Shown: positions 28,109-37,553 of the stretch, in pieces
Numbering within the stretch: position 1 is the first letter of the stretch
How the letters are laid out: each line of letters opens with the position of its first letter
Assembly: GCF_015207425.1 (NCBI RefSeq)
Contig: NZ_JADEWZ010000016.1
Span: 1 to 64,000 of the forward strand
Origin: Lusitaniella coriacea LEGE 07157
Lineage (GTDB): Bacteria; Cyanobacteriota; Cyanobacteriia; Cyanobacteriales; Spirulinaceae
Reading direction: 5' to 3'
Length of the DNA stretch: 64,000 nt
Notes under the pieces: generated by a model
The model's database searches: none
Seen by the model: only the letters and a program-made list of their open reading frames with translations
Told to the model about the DNA's origin: nothing
Program-made: the position numbers and the translations under genes

Positions 28109-28495
28109 TTACGTACGATTTCGATCGCGCTCTAAGTCATAAATGACCTTTTCACAGCACCAGTCAAAGGATGCACCCGGATGTTTTCGTTGCGTACTTT
28201 CAAGCAGCCTGTCAGCAAGCGCGCGATCGTGATTCACGGATTGTAGGAGTTTGCCGTACAGTCCTAATGGAGGTGTTCGATCGCGCTCAAACCTCCATCC
28301 TTTGCTTTCTTTATCTCCTTCCTCAACCCACTGCTCAGACTGAGCTTCGCCTCGCGCGATCGCGTCGTCAACAAAGCTTTGAGTTCGATCCGAAATATCG
28401 TGCAATACTTTGTCCATTTCTTCAACGACCAAGTGAGTACTACCTACGAAAAAATTAAAAGTTTTTCTTGTTAATTCATCCCAATCATTTGCCAT
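28109..28495 (-). CDS. Hypothetical acidic soluble protein
   Basis: This 128-residue protein starts MANDWDELTRKTFNFFVGST. Helical, acidic and without signal peptide or membrane segment, it contains LVVEEMDKVLHDISDRTQSF and a Trp/Cys-containing C-terminal half (SFDWCCEKVIYDLERDR). I do not recognise the family. The ATG at 28495 has AGGAG eight bases upstream; the frame is open to 28540 but that extension is unlikely. It is followed on the same strand by the haemagglutinin-like gene 117 bp away. Confidence 0.6.
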   Translation of the reverse strand: MANDWDELTRKTFNFFVGSTHLVVEEMDKVLHDISDRTQSFVDDAIARGEAQSEQWVEEGDKESKGWRFERDRTPPLGLYGKLLQSVNHDRALADRLLESTQRKHPGASFDWCCEKVIYDLERDRNRT

Positions 28496-28867
28496 AATTA
28501 ATTCTCCTAGAGTGATAAAGTAACGGCTTACAAAAAACAAGTCTCAGGAAAATTCACTGCTTCACTGGCAACGCTTGAATGTTTCAAATCTCATTTTTAT
28601 CAATTAAAGAGATTGATTTACTCGAATATGTTGCAATGATTCAGGAGTTTCCAAGACTTATTAAATTGCACGAGTCCTTCGAGCTATCAATCACTCTGAA
28701 GAAAAAGAGGATTTTTATGCAAAACCCTCAATTAATTTATATTTCGTAATATTTTTGTGTCTAGTCAAAGGCGACGGAAATGAACTTACTGTTTTTTGCT
28801 ATCAAGTCCACCGATTAATCTAATAGTGAGCAGACTTTCGCCTAAGTCTACTAGGGAAATTTCAATC
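28496..28867. other. AT-rich intergenic region
   Basis: No supported gene. A 56-codon open frame on the plus strand (28579-28749, starting MFQISFLSIKEIDLLEYVAM) has no ribosome site and no known relatives that I recall. The block CAATTAATTTATATTTCGTA near 28730-28750 resembles the AT-rich leader sequence at 23150-23185. Confidence 0.4.
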
Positions 28868-29392
28868 CTACAGTTGCCATCGACCCCTTGCGGCTGGGTC
28901 AAACACGATCTCACACTGGGGATTTGCTCTCTCGAAATCGCAGGTATATGTGACTAAACATTCCTGTCGCTGATTAAACACTCTCAAATTGTAACCATAC
29001 CCCCTAGCCACGTTCCCAAAGTGATGAACGAAGCTGTAGCGACCGATATATTTTAAACCTGCCCAGAATTGTAAATTAACGATTAAATCAATGCGTTTTT
29101 CTTCAGGGTATGCAATCCAATTGGTCACTAATTTTCGATCGCCAAATTGCTCTCTCGCCCACCATAAACTGGGGATGGTCATGTCAGTTTGAGAAAATGA
29201 ATAGGCGGTGATAATCCCTGGCTGCGTGGGCAATCCATTTTCTGCAAGGATGTCAGAGTCGAGAACGCACGCTTCGACTTTACTCTCTTTTTCGGCAGCG
29301 GTCGCGATGGAAGGAAAACTAAGGGGAAAGGCGATGAGTAGTAAAAGGGTTAAGGACTTCAAACTTAAGTGGCGGGATGAGATCGCATCCAT
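28868..29392 (-). CDS. Secreted hypothetical protein
   Basis: This 174-residue protein has a signal peptide (LKSLTLLLLIAFPLSFPS, cleavage near ATA-AEK). The mature part holds four Cys (ACVLDSD, ECLVTYTCDFER, PQCEIVF), which suggests disulfides in the periplasm or outside. It also has a central aromatic region (LWWAREQFGDRKLVTNWIAY). I do not recognise the family. The ATG at 29392 was chosen because it lies just before the signal peptide; the frame stays open to 29614 only by reading through dispersed repeats and is rejected there. Confidence 0.65.
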   Translation of the reverse strand: MDAISSRHLSLKSLTLLLLIAFPLSFPSIATAAEKESKVEACVLDSDILAENGLPTQPGIITAYSFSQTDMTIPSLWWAREQFGDRKLVTNWIAYPEEKRIDLIVNLQFWAGLKYIGRYSFVHHFGNVARGYGYNLRVFNQRQECLVTYTCDFERANPQCEIVFDPAARGRWQL

Positions 29393-29451
29393 TTGAATTG
29401 CCTTCGTGCAGGCTGATGGGGAGACGGGGGGACAGGGAGACGGGGTGATAT

Positions 29452-29551
29452 GATATCCGGCTGAATCGCCACAGTTAGGATTGACACGGGGAAGGGGAGA
29501 CACGGTGACGCGGAGAAGTTTTTGCAATGGGCAATTAAGCGGATTTGATAT
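29452..29551. repeat. MITE-like dispersed repeat, copy 1
   Basis: This roughly 100-bp segment is bounded by GATATCCGGCTGAATCGCC on the left and GGGCAATTAAGCGGATTTGA then TATG on the right, which are imperfect inverted repeats of each other. Its blocks GAATCGCCACAGTTAGGATT-GACAC and TTTTTGCAATGGGCAAT-TAAG recur at 46977-47064 upstream of the tpsB gene. No coding capacity is seen. The segment from 29393 to 29451 holds GGGGAGACGGGG-type simple repeats. Confidence 0.6.
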
Positions 29552-29644
29552 GAAAGATTTGTCGCATTGTTTTCGCGATTTCATATGAGATGAGGGATCG
29601 ATCGCTTTATTCATAACTCATAACTCACAACTCATAACTCAAGG

Positions 29645-30775
29645 TTACTGCCAAAGGCGGCGACGGGGGGAACCGTTAAGGCGTTGGTGGGTGTCGCGCA
29701 GAAGTGCGGGAATGTTGAGTTGTTGGGGACAGCGCGGTAGACAGTCGCCGCAGTCGGTACAGCGATTGCCTTTTTTGCCGGGAAACCAGTGTCCGGCGTT
29801 CTCAAACATTCGATAGCGGTATTGTCCGAATTCGCTCATGTCGTATGCCACGGCGAGGTTGCGCAGGCGCAGGATTTCAGGAATATTAATCGCTTCGGGG
29901 CAAGGTAAGCATTGATGGCATTGACTGCAAAGATCGGTGTTTAAGGTTTGACGGAGATGGGTTTCTAATTGTTGCAGGGTGGCGGTTTCTGTGTCGGTTA
30001 GGGGGATCGCGCGATCGCGCACTTCAATCATTTCCGTGAATTCTGCGGGGTGTGCCGCCCCAATACTAAGGGTTGTAATGCGAGAATCGCTCAATAAAAA
30101 TCGATAGTTTAATTCGACAGGGGAGAAGGGATGGCAAAGCTTCTGGAGGGTTTCAGGGGGCGCGTAAAGCTGTCCGCCTTTATCCACGGGGGAAATAATA
30201 AAAATCCCCATATCTTTCTCCATAGCGCGTTCTAGGGCAGGTGCATTGCGTTGGAAAAAGTAGTAGTAGTGTAAATTAACGAAGTCAAACTCATCGGTGT
30301 CTAGGGTTGCCAGGATCGAGTCTAGAGGCGCGTGGGTGGAAAAACCGACAAATCGCACTTTTCCCTCTGTAATGGCTTCCCTGACTGCTTTCATGCACCC
30401 TTCTGGCTGTTGTATCCAGTTGAGATGTTCCCAGGTATTGATGCCGTGAATTGCCAGACAATCGAGGTAGTCGAGTTGAAGGCGTTGGAGAGATTCATCA
30501 ATCCAAGCTTGCATCGTCTTGGCATCGGGGGTGGGGGGGAGTTTGGTGGTCACGTACAATTGCTCTCGCCGAACCGATAAACCCGATTTAAGGATTCGTC
30601 CGAGATATTCTTCGCTTTTGCCGTAACCTCGCGCGGTTTCGATGTGGTTGATTCCCAGAGAAATGGCTCGTTCGAGGGTTGCTTTGGCGTTTTCTTCGGA
30701 AGCGAGACAGCGCATGGTTCCGAGGGAAAAGATCGAAAGCGGTAAGTTGGTCTTGCCAAACCGTCGATAGTGCAT
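29645..30775 (-). CDS. Aldo/keto reductase with C-terminal 4Fe-4S domain
   Basis: This 376-residue protein has a TIM-barrel aldo/keto reductase in residues 1-275 (MHYRRFGKTNLPLSIFSLGT, the YGKSEEYLG tyrosine site, VTTKLPP lysine, CLAIHGINTW histidine). It would reduce carbonyls with NAD(P)H. The usual tetrad Asp is Glu here (HIETARGYG). The C-terminal part has two ferredoxin-like clusters, CSQCHQCLPCPEAINIP and CTDCGDCLPRCPQQLNIP, suggesting two 4Fe-4S centres for electron transfer. The ATG at 30775 gives the standard N-terminus and lies 7 bp after the bifunctional-nuclease stop, so the two form an operon; the open frame to 30913 overlaps that gene and is rejected. Substrate unknown. Confidence 0.88.
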   Translation of the reverse strand: MHYRRFGKTNLPLSIFSLGTMRCLASEENAKATLERAISLGINHIETARGYGKSEEYLGRILKSGLSVRREQLYVTTKLPPTPDAKTMQAWIDESLQRLQLDYLDCLAIHGINTWEHLNWIQQPEGCMKAVREAITEGKVRFVGFSTHAPLDSILATLDTDEFDFVNLHYYYFFQRNAPALERAMEKDMGIFIISPVDKGGQLYAPPETLQKLCHPFSPVELNYRFLLSDSRITTLSIGAAHPAEFTEMIEVRDRAIPLTDTETATLQQLETHLRQTLNTDLCSQCHQCLPCPEAINIPEILRLRNLAVAYDMSEFGQYRYRMFENAGHWFPGKKGNRCTDCGDCLPRCPQQLNIPALLRDTHQRLNGSPRRRLWQ

Positions 30776-30782
30776 CGCGATT

Positions 30783-31289
30783 TTATTGTTCGCTACTACT
30801 GCTCGTTCCTCGTTCGATGAAATCTTCTGGGCGCAGATTTGAGATAAAATCTCGGAAGGCTTTGCGTTCTTCTTCGTCTGCTTCGCGATCGACGGGAATT
30901 GAGGCATCGGCAACCACTTCTTCCATGACCCAAATGGGGCTATTAGTACGCAATGCTAGCGCGATCGCGTCGCTGGGTCTACAGTCAATTTCTTTTTTAA
31001 TTTCTCCTTGGTGAATGCACAAAACCGCATAGAAAGTATTGTCTTGCAGGGAGTGGATAATCACTCGATCCAATTGCATCTCCCAGGTTTCCAGCAAATT
31101 ATTGAGTAAATCGTGGGTGAGGGGTCGCGGAGGAGGGTTATGCCGTTCTAAAGCGCCGATAATTGCTTTTGCTTGTTCCTGTCCGATGTATATCGGTAAT
31201 GCGCGCCGGTCGGAACCATCTTTGAGTAATACAATTGGACTGCGCGTAATAGCATCTAATGCAATTCCAGCAACTCTCATTTCAATCAT
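30783..31289 (-). CDS. Bifunctional nuclease family protein (DUF151)
   Basis: This 168-residue member of the bifunctional nuclease (BFN/DUF151) family has relatives with reported DNase and RNase activity in plants. Family pieces are MRVAGIALDAITRSPIVLLK, the GQEQAKAIIGALE helix, the RPLTHDLLNNLLE segment and IDCRPSDAIALALR. The ATG at 31289, with GAGG eight bases upstream, gives the family N-terminus MIEMRVAG; the open frame to 31343 would add an unlikely leader. It is the first gene of an operon with the aldo/keto reductase. It is divergent from riboflavin synthase, so 31290-31553 should contain two promoters. Confidence 0.9.
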   Translation of the reverse strand: MIEMRVAGIALDAITRSPIVLLKDGSDRRALPIYIGQEQAKAIIGALERHNPPPRPLTHDLLNNLLETWEMQLDRVIIHSLQDNTFYAVLCIHQGEIKKEIDCRPSDAIALALRTNSPIWVMEEVVADASIPVDREADEEERKAFRDFISNLRPEDFIERGTSSSSEQ

Positions 31290-31553
31290 CGGCTTGGCCT
31301 CTAAAACCTTTTCTGCATCAGGAAGATGGGGGAGCAGGTACACTAATACTGAATATCAGACTCTTTTTTTAGTATGCCCCAGTATGGGTGGCGATGCGCT
31401 TCTACTTCATGAAAAAAATACAGAAGGAGTGAAGTAGGGAATAGAGCAATGGGAGATGGCGGCGACTGACCGTCCTCTTCCAATAGCATCTCTATCCAAA
31501 AGCGCGATCGCGACTCGCTTCCATGACCCTTCTTATTCTCCCAAATAACCAAC

Positions 31554-32243
31554 GTGTTTACCGGACTAATTCAAGCTTTAGGAAAAATTCATCCTCTGGG
31601 GAACGACCGATACGCGATCGCGGTTTGTCATCCCTCTTCTTCTAGAATCGTGCGAGACTTAGAGATTGGGGACAGTGTAGCGGTGGATGGGGTGTGTTTG
31701 ACAGTGGAAACTTGTTTGCCCGACGGCTTCAGCGCGACCGTATCCCCCGAAACCTTACAGCGCAGTCGTTTGGGACGAATTAATCCCGCAGTGGATCTTG
31801 TTAATTTGGAAACTTCCGCGAGAATTGGCAGCAAATTGGGCGGGCATTTTGTCACGGGTCATGTGGATGGGGTGGGGTGTTTGGTGGAATCGGTTATCAG
31901 CCAACGGGCATGGGAAATGACGTTTGCACCAGTATCCGCGCTTTCTGAGGAGTGGGAGCGTTCTGTGGGTCGCTATTTGGTGGAAAAAGGGAGTATTGCC
32001 GTCAATGGGATTAGTTTAACGGTGGCAGACTGCGATCGCGCGGGAAGTTGGTTTAAGGTAGCAGTGATTCCCCACACCTACGAACAAACCAATTTGCACG
32101 CCCTGCAAGTGGGGAGTTGGGTTAATTTGGAGAGCGATATTTTAGGGAAGTACGTAGATAAATTGTTGCGCGATCGCGCCCAACCGTCCAATGTGAAGGA
32201 AGAGATTAGCCTGACCTTTTTAGGCGAACACGGCTATTTATAG
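31554..32243 (+). CDS. ribE: Riboflavin synthase alpha chain
   Basis: This enzyme converts two 6,7-dimethyl-8-ribityllumazine to riboflavin and a pyrimidine product, the final step of vitamin B2 synthesis. The 229-residue product has the two repeated lumazine-binding barrels of the family: MFTGLIQALGKI and GDSVAVDGVCLTVE in the first half, then GHFVTGHVDGVG and KGSIAVNGISLTVAD in the second. The GTG start at 31554 gives the invariant MFTG N-terminus. No FMN riboswitch-like leader was recognised upstream. The C-terminal tail is normal in length. Other rib genes are not adjacent. Confidence 0.95.
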   Translation: MFTGLIQALGKIHPLGNDRYAIAVCHPSSSRIVRDLEIGDSVAVDGVCLTVETCLPDGFSATVSPETLQRSRLGRINPAVDLVNLETSARIGSKLGGHFVTGHVDGVGCLVESVISQRAWEMTFAPVSALSEEWERSVGRYLVEKGSIAVNGISLTVADCDRAGSWFKVAVIPHTYEQTNLHALQVGSWVNLESDILGKYVDKLLRDRAQPSNVKEEISLTFLGEHGYL

Positions 32244-32260
32244 CTATAGCTGTAGCAAAA

Positions 32261-32281
32261 GGGAATAGGGAATAGGGAATA
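32261..32281. repeat. GGGAATA heptamer array
   Basis: Three tandem copies of GGGAATA follow riboflavin synthase. The intergenic DNA up to 32457 also contains CCCCAGCTT 9-mers and CCCTGTCCCCCCGTCA, the same simple-repeat mixture seen at 37330-37520, 40777-41010 and 43261-43292. Confidence 0.85.
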
Positions 32282-32506
32282 GACAAGAGTAGAAAGAGAC
32301 ATAAGCGTTATTTGGGGTATATAAGAAATGAGTTTTGGGTTTCACGCTTCGTTTGGAAACGCTATATTAGCTATCAGCAGTCAGCAAGAACCCTACTAAA
32401 CCGCATCTCCCCCAGCTTCCCCAGCTTCCCCCTCTCCCTGTCCCCCCGTCAGGTATAGAATAGAGTTCTAGTATTTTTTGAGGTCGCTACGACAAAGAGG
32501 GGAAAT

Positions 32507-33205
32507 TTGAATCTGCGTTCGCTGAATTTTTTAAACAGTTTGCGCCATACCAGTAAACAATTTGCTGTCATTGGTTTAGGGCGTTTTGGCAGGTCTGTTT
32601 CCGGCGCGCTGCATGAAATGGGACACGAGATTCTCGGTACCGATATTGAAGAGAAATTAGTCGCGCAGGTTTTAGCGGAAAAAACCGTTTCCCATGCCAT
32701 TCAACTCGATTCGAGAGATCCCCTCGCATTGAAAGAGGCGGGGATTTTTGAGTTTGATACGGTCATCGTTGCCATTGGCAACTACCTAGAAGAAAGCATT
32801 ATTACAACGTTGAACTTGAAAGAAGCTGGCGTTGCTCATGTGGTTGCCAAAGCCTCAACAGAAATTCATGGCAAACTACTACAACGGGTAGGAGCAGACC
32901 GCGTTGTTTTTCCCGAATACGAAGCAGGGTGCGCCCTTGCCTACAACTTAACCAAACCCTCCGTACTAGACTGTTTCGACCTCGACCCAGACCACAGTAT
33001 CGTAGAGGTTCGCGTTCCAGAAGAATTCCACAACAAAACGATTGCGGAACTGGAATTGCGCAGTTCTTACGGATTGACGCTGTTAGCGGTGAGTGAAGAC
33101 GACAAAAAATTTCAAATTAATCCCCTCCCCACCCAACGACTCCATCAAGGTGCTGCAATGGTGGTTTTGGGTTCTAATAAATCTTTGAAGCGCTTGCCCA
33201 TTTAG
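32507..33205 (+). CDS. TrkA-family K+ channel/transporter regulatory subunit
   Basis: This 232-residue cytoplasmic protein has an RCK/TrkA-N nucleotide-binding domain (FAVIGLGRFGRSV, the GxGxxG site for NAD/ATP; acidic residue in LGTDIEE) and a TrkA-C domain in the last 80 residues (HSIVEVRVPEEFHNKTIAEL). It would gate a Ktr/Trk-type potassium or sodium-coupled transporter in response to nucleotide. No membrane subunit gene is adjacent. TTG 32507 is supported by GAGGGG five bases upstream; no ATG lies near the start of the fold. KtrA is the closest named relative that I recall. Confidence 0.9.
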   Translation: MNLRSLNFLNSLRHTSKQFAVIGLGRFGRSVSGALHEMGHEILGTDIEEKLVAQVLAEKTVSHAIQLDSRDPLALKEAGIFEFDTVIVAIGNYLEESIITTLNLKEAGVAHVVAKASTEIHGKLLQRVGADRVVFPEYEAGCALAYNLTKPSVLDCFDLDPDHSIVEVRVPEEFHNKTIAELELRSSYGLTLLAVSEDDKKFQINPLPTQRLHQGAAMVVLGSNKSLKRLPI

Positions 33206-33337
33206 AGCGCCTGACGGCAAGGCAGATGGGGCAAGCCTATGCCGATAAAGAAAGTGAGAAACTTACTTAATCCAGACTGTATAAAGGTTCGAGCCATCGA
33301 GCGCAATTTTTAGTTTCTGGAGAGTTTTCCAAGGATC

Positions 33338-34315
33338 TTAGTGTATCAAACAAATATAATCGCCGCGAACTTCTGCAACTGCACCGCCGGGGAAGGTGGA
33401 TGTGCGAGATCCGTTGGGCGCGTTAATGAGGTGCGTTACTGCTTCGATTTGCTCGAAGCTCGGTGCAATGGATAGAGTTTGCTGGATAAATTGCCGCACG
33501 ACTCGACGCTGGAGAGCAAGGGCGGCGCGACGGAGTAGGATACGGTTAAGACTGGGTTCGTTTGGTATCTGAGCTTGGGCTAACAGCGTCCGGGCGCTTT
33601 CTTCTAGATATTCGACTTCCGAACCCAAAATCTCGGCAGTTCTCGCGAGAGCGGCTTCTACCTGGGGATTAAAGTGGGTTTTGAGGTAGGGGAGAACCTG
33701 AGTCCGAATGCGGTTGCGAGCGTACTTGAGGTTTTGGTTGGCGGCATCTTCCCAGATGGGGAGGTGGAATTGCTGGCAAAATTCGAGGGTTTCCGGGCGA
33801 GAAATATTGAGTAGCGGGCGAATGAGTTGGAGGTTGGGAGTTAAGGGACGCTGCCAGGTTAGGGCTTGTAACCCATCGGCTCCAGAACCGCGAATCAGGT
33901 TGTAGAGTAGAGTTTCCGCGCGATCGCTCAATGTGTGTCCGGTGACGATAATGGGAAAATTGCGTTCCTGGGCAATCTCAATTAACGCTTGATAGCGCCA
34001 CTGTCGGGCAGAGGCTTCGCTTTCTTTGAGGTGATGTGCAGTTTTGAGATAAAAGGGAACGTCCCAATTTTGAGCGATATGGCGAACGTGGTCTGCAATG
34101 CCAACATCCATCGACCAATTATGATCGCAGTGGGCGATGGCTAACTGCCACTCCCATTTGGGTTGTAAATCCAAGAGGAGTTTGAGCAAGCAAAGGGAAT
34201 CTTGTCCCCCCGAAACAGCAATCAATAAACGCTGCTGTTTTTTGAGGAATTGGCGTTGCCGACAGGTTTGATGCAACCGTGTGTGGAGGTGCGTCCAGTC
34301 GCGCCCGTGTTTCAT
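33338..34315 (-). CDS. tilS: tRNA(Ile)-lysidine synthetase TilS
   Basis: TilS attaches lysine to C34 of the CAU anticodon of tRNA-Ile2, changing its specificity from Met to Ile; it is essential in most bacteria. The 325-residue product carries the PP-loop SGGQDSLCLLKLL near residue 40, the IAHCDHNW segment, the ARQWRYQALIEIA helix and GHTLSDRAETLLYNLIRGSG, all family hallmarks. The N-terminal catalytic part is complete; the C-terminal domain is short, as in other cyanobacteria. The ATG at 34315 is preceded by GGGAGG, while the in-frame TTG at 34330 is embedded in that ribosome site. It follows sppA by 45 bp on the same strand. Confidence 0.95.
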   Translation of the reverse strand: MKHGRDWTHLHTRLHQTCRQRQFLKKQQRLLIAVSGGQDSLCLLKLLLDLQPKWEWQLAIAHCDHNWSMDVGIADHVRHIAQNWDVPFYLKTAHHLKESEASARQWRYQALIEIAQERNFPIIVTGHTLSDRAETLLYNLIRGSGADGLQALTWQRPLTPNLQLIRPLLNISRPETLEFCQQFHLPIWEDAANQNLKYARNRIRTQVLPYLKTHFNPQVEAALARTAEILGSEVEYLEESARTLLAQAQIPNEPSLNRILLRRAALALQRRVVRQFIQQTLSIAPSFEQIEAVTHLINAPNGSRTSTFPGGAVAEVRGDYICLIH

Positions 34316-34360
34316 CTTTCCTCCCGCCAAGAACCTAAGTACAGCTTAGTAACGGGTAGT

Positions 34361-36160
34361 TTACTTGATGCGAAATTCAAAGGGAAGGAGAGCATAAACC
34401 CCTTTAGAATCGCTTAGAAGCTGGAGAATGGCTAAATCCTTTTTCATCTTGTTGAACTCCGAACTAAAGGGATTGGAGGCTGTTAGTGAGTCGATGTGTG
34501 CCTCTTCTTGGAGCATATCGATCAATTGCCGTTCCCAATCCGGTTCTTCGAGATATTCTTCGGCTTCCCAATCCTCATCGAGTTCAGCTTTTTTTGCAGC
34601 ATACGCGATCGCGGACTCAATTCCACCTAATTCATCCACCAAACCAATTTGTTTGGCATCCTGCCCCGACCAAATCCGTCCTTGGGCAATTTGCGCGACC
34701 TTTTCTTTGGGGATATTGCGGGATTTCGCCACTTTGTCTAAAAAGAGGTCGTACACTTGGTTGACAAGGCGCTGGTAGAGGGCAAGTTCTTGGGGCGTTT
34801 TGGGGCGAACGACAGTATCAAGATCCGCAAGTTGTCCGGTTTTGACAATTTCCCAAGCAACCCCATTATCATTAGAAATTTTTTCCAGATTGGGCAACAA
34901 ACCAAACACCCCAATTGACCCGGTAATCGTGCTGGGTTCGGCAAAAATATAATCCGCACCCGTGGCAATCCAATAGCCCCCAGAAGCCGCCACATCTCCC
35001 ATTGAAACGATCACAGGCTTTTCCTGGCGAATCAGTTGAATTTCTCGCAAAATCAACTCAGAAGCCGTAGCACTTCCCCCCGGACTATTGATACGCAGAA
35101 CCACCGCTTTCACATCTTCATCCTCTCGAACGTCCCGCAACTGTTCGTTAATGCGGGCGCTGCCAATTTGACCGTCTTCCCCTCGACCCCCAACGATTGC
35201 GCCTTCAGCGTAGACAATGGCGATCTTGTTTTGAGAGGATTCTTGTTTGAACGCTTTGACAGAAATATCGCTGTAGCCCTCTAAACTGACTTTCCGAAAT
35301 AACTGCTCGTCGTCACCTTTGCCACTGATTTCCCGCAGTTCTGCGGCAACTTCATCAAAGTATGCCACGCGATCGACGAGTCCTTGTGCCTTGGCTTCGC
35401 TGGCGAGAAAAATCCCTTTCGTATTGGCAAGGGCTTGAAGTTTGTTTGCCGGAATCTTGCGGCTGGTTCCCACATCTGCAATAAATTCACCCCACAAATC
35501 CCCTAACAATCCTGCAATTTGCTGGCGGTTCTCCGGACTCATGGTTTGTTGAATAAAGGGTTCGACTGCCGCTTTATACCTGCCCACCCGAATCACCTGA
35601 ACCCCAATGCCAAACTTATCGAGGGCTTGGGAAAAAAAGACTTGTTCGGAACTCAACCCATTCATCTCAACGATTCCCATTGGATTGAGAATGACCTCAT
35701 CCGCAACGGAACCGAGGTAATATTCTCGTTCTCCCCAATCAACACCGTAGGCAATGATTTTTTTGCCGGATTCGCGGAATTGTTCGAGGGCGGGGCGAAT
35801 TTCTGCAAGGGTGGCGTAGTCGGTGTTTCCGATGCCGTTACTGCCGTTTAAAAAGAGGGCGACAATGCGTTTGTCCTGGGTGGCTTTTTCAAGGTTTTGC
35901 AAGACTTGGCGCAGGGGAATTGCGGCGGGAACATCTCCCGATACGGCTTCGCCTAAGGAAACGGGAGGTTCGGTGTCGCGGATGGAGGTGGAGAGATCGA
36001 AAACGAGAACGGATTTATTTTTGATAGAGGGTTCTTCGCTGGTGGAAACCGCAGCAACGATCAAAAAAACGAGACTGCTGGTACCGAGTGCGACCAGAAG
36101 GATTACAGCCACAAGGGTTCCGACGAGACTGGCGAAGGTTTGTTTGAGAAATTGGCGCAT
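34361..36160 (-). CDS. sppA: Signal peptide peptidase SppA (long form)
   Basis: SppA is a membrane-bound serine protease that digests cleaved signal peptides and, in cyanobacteria, has been linked to light acclimation. The 599-residue product is the 67-kDa tandem-domain type. It has one N-terminal membrane anchor (LVGTLVAVILLVALGTSSLV), a general-base lysine in VGRYKAAVEPF near residue 207, and a nucleophilic serine in MGDVAASGGYWIA near 395, together with ITGSIGVFG. Both halves of the Ser/Lys dyad are present, so it should be active. It lies between fni upstream (103 bp) and tilS downstream (45 bp), all on the minus strand. Confidence 0.95.
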   Translation of the reverse strand: MRQFLKQTFASLVGTLVAVILLVALGTSSLVFLIVAAVSTSEEPSIKNKSVLVFDLSTSIRDTEPPVSLGEAVSGDVPAAIPLRQVLQNLEKATQDKRIVALFLNGSNGIGNTDYATLAEIRPALEQFRESGKKIIAYGVDWGEREYYLGSVADEVILNPMGIVEMNGLSSEQVFFSQALDKFGIGVQVIRVGRYKAAVEPFIQQTMSPENRQQIAGLLGDLWGEFIADVGTSRKIPANKLQALANTKGIFLASEAKAQGLVDRVAYFDEVAAELREISGKGDDEQLFRKVSLEGYSDISVKAFKQESSQNKIAIVYAEGAIVGGRGEDGQIGSARINEQLRDVREDEDVKAVVLRINSPGGSATASELILREIQLIRQEKPVIVSMGDVAASGGYWIATGADYIFAEPSTITGSIGVFGLLPNLEKISNDNGVAWEIVKTGQLADLDTVVRPKTPQELALYQRLVNQVYDLFLDKVAKSRNIPKEKVAQIAQGRIWSGQDAKQIGLVDELGGIESAIAYAAKKAELDEDWEAEEYLEEPDWERQLIDMLQEEAHIDSLTASNPFSSEFNKMKKDLAILQLLSDSKGVYALLPFEFRIK

Positions 36161-36263
36161 TGCGTTAATGGGGATCTTACAAGTGTATGGCTTTGGGATT
36201 TGGGCGTTGACGGACGCACAGAAATGGAGAGGTTAAAATTATCGCGATCGCGTACTTTATAAT

Positions 36264-37292
36264 CTATGCTAACTTTTCTAGAGTATTGGAGTGTTTAAGG
36301 TCGGCTAAAGAAGCATTTCCGGTACAAAACAGGGCAGTGGTGAGTTCGGCGATGAGCAATTGAACCGTTCTATCTAAGGCTTCTGGAGAGTCGCTAGCGG
36401 CTTGGAGAAAGGGGAAAGCAAGTCCGGCAAGGTCTGCCCCCAGTGCGATGGCTTTGGCGACATCTACGCCGTTGCGTAGCCCCCCAGAGGCGATGAGAGG
36501 GAGGTCGGGGTAAAGATGGCGAATGCTGGTTAGACATTCTGCGGTGGGCAAGCCCCAATCGGCAAAGGTTTTTCCGAGTTGTCGCTGCATGGGGTTTTCA
36601 GCTCGTTCGCTTTCTACTTTTGCCCAGGAGGTTCCCCCCGCCCCGGCAACATCAATCGCACTCGCGCCCGCATTAACCAACTGCTGTGCCATCCTACTAG
36701 AAATCCCATTCCCCACTTCCTTTACAATCGCCGGAACGGGAAGTTTTGCGCACAATTTTTCAATCTTATTCAGGAGTCCGCGAAAGTTGCGGTCGCCGTT
36801 GGGTTGAATGCATTCTTGTAGGGGGTTGAGGTGCAAAATCAGAGCATCGGCTTCCAAGAGATCGATCGCGCGCCGGCATTCTTCTATGCCATAGGTATAG
36901 TTAAGTTGCACCGCGCCAATATTCGCAAATAATAGAATATCAGGAGCGCGCGATCGCACGGCAAAGGTATGAGCGACTTCGGGTTTTTCCAACGCAATCC
37001 GTTGAGAACCCACCCCCATCGCCAACTTATAGTGCTGTGCCGCCTCCGCTAAACGATAATTAATCGTCTTTGCCTCTTCTGTTCCCCCCGTCATGGAAGA
37101 AATTAGCAGGGGTGCGCCCAAAAATTTGCCCAGAAACCGAGTCGTCACATCCACCTCGGAATAATCCAATTCCGGCAAACAACAATGGGAAAAACGGTAG
37201 CGTTCCAATCCATTGGTTTTGGCAGAAAATTGTACGTCTTCTTCAAGACAAATTCTTAAATGGTCGGCTTTGCGACTTTGGGTATTGCTCAT
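36264..37292 (-). CDS. fni: Type 2 isopentenyl-diphosphate isomerase
   Basis: This FMN- and NADPH-dependent enzyme interconverts isopentenyl and dimethylallyl diphosphate for carotenoid, chlorophyll phytyl and quinone synthesis. The 342-residue TIM-barrel protein shows the family blocks: [71 protein letters not shown], the glycine-rich [13 protein letters not shown], and the phosphate-binding [19 protein letters not shown]. The full length is normal. The start ATG is at 37292. It heads a minus-strand run with sppA and tilS. Confidence 0.96.
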   Translation of the reverse strand: MSNTQSRKADHLRICLEEDVQFSAKTNGLERYRFSHCCLPELDYSEVDVTTRFLGKFLGAPLLISSMTGGTEEAKTINYRLAEAAQHYKLAMGVGSQRIALEKPEVAHTFAVRSRAPDILLFANIGAVQLNYTYGIEECRRAIDLLEADALILHLNPLQECIQPNGDRNFRGLLNKIEKLCAKLPVPAIVKEVGNGISSRMAQQLVNAGASAIDVAGAGGTSWAKVESERAENPMQRQLGKTFADWGLPTAECLTSIRHLYPDLPLIASGGLRNGVDVAKAIALGADLAGLAFPFLQAASDSPEALDRTVQLLIAELTTALFCTGNASLADLKHSNTLEKLA

Positions 37293-37329
37293 AATTTACG
37301 TTTGATGTGAACACCCTAAAACCTTTGCT

Positions 37330-37357
37330 GGGAATAGGGAACAGGGAACAGGGAACA
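37330..37357. repeat. GGGAAYA heptamer array
   Basis: GGGAATA is followed by three GGGAACA units. The remaining intergenic DNA up to about 37515 is pyrimidine-rich with CCCCAGCTTCC and CCCGTCA motifs and no coding signal. Confidence 0.85.
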
Positions 37358-37527
37358 GATTATAAATATCTCCGCGTCCCCGCGTCACCCGGTCACTGAG
37401 CGTGTCGAAGTGCCGTGTCATCCAAAAGCTCCCCCTGCTCTCCCAGATCCCCCAGCTCCTCTAGCTTCCCCAGCTTCCTCTGCTCCCCCAGTCTCCCGCT
37501 CACCCCGTCATTTCTGTCAGTCTTATT

Positions 37528-37553
37528 CCCAATTTAAATGCGTAACAACTTAC
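37528..37553 (-). repeat. Post-stop dispersed repeat, copy 2
   Basis: On the minus strand this reads GTAAGTTGTTACGCATTTAA followed by ATTGGG. Its TAA is the stop codon of the binding-protein gene (37550-37552). It is the same element as at 10301-10326, with the related AAGACTGACAG just beyond. Confidence 0.6.

Noticed and set aside
28579-28749. 56-codon plus-strand frame in AT-rich DNA
   Set aside because: No ribosome site or family; AT-rich sequence gives such frames by chance, though a relic is possible.
29393-29614. N-terminal extension of the secreted hypothetical protein
   Set aside because: It reads through simple repeats and a MITE-like element; the signal peptide begins at the ATG at 29392.
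30776-30913. N-terminal extension of the aldo/keto reductase
   Set aside because: It overlaps the bifunctional nuclease gene; the family N-terminus starts at 30775.
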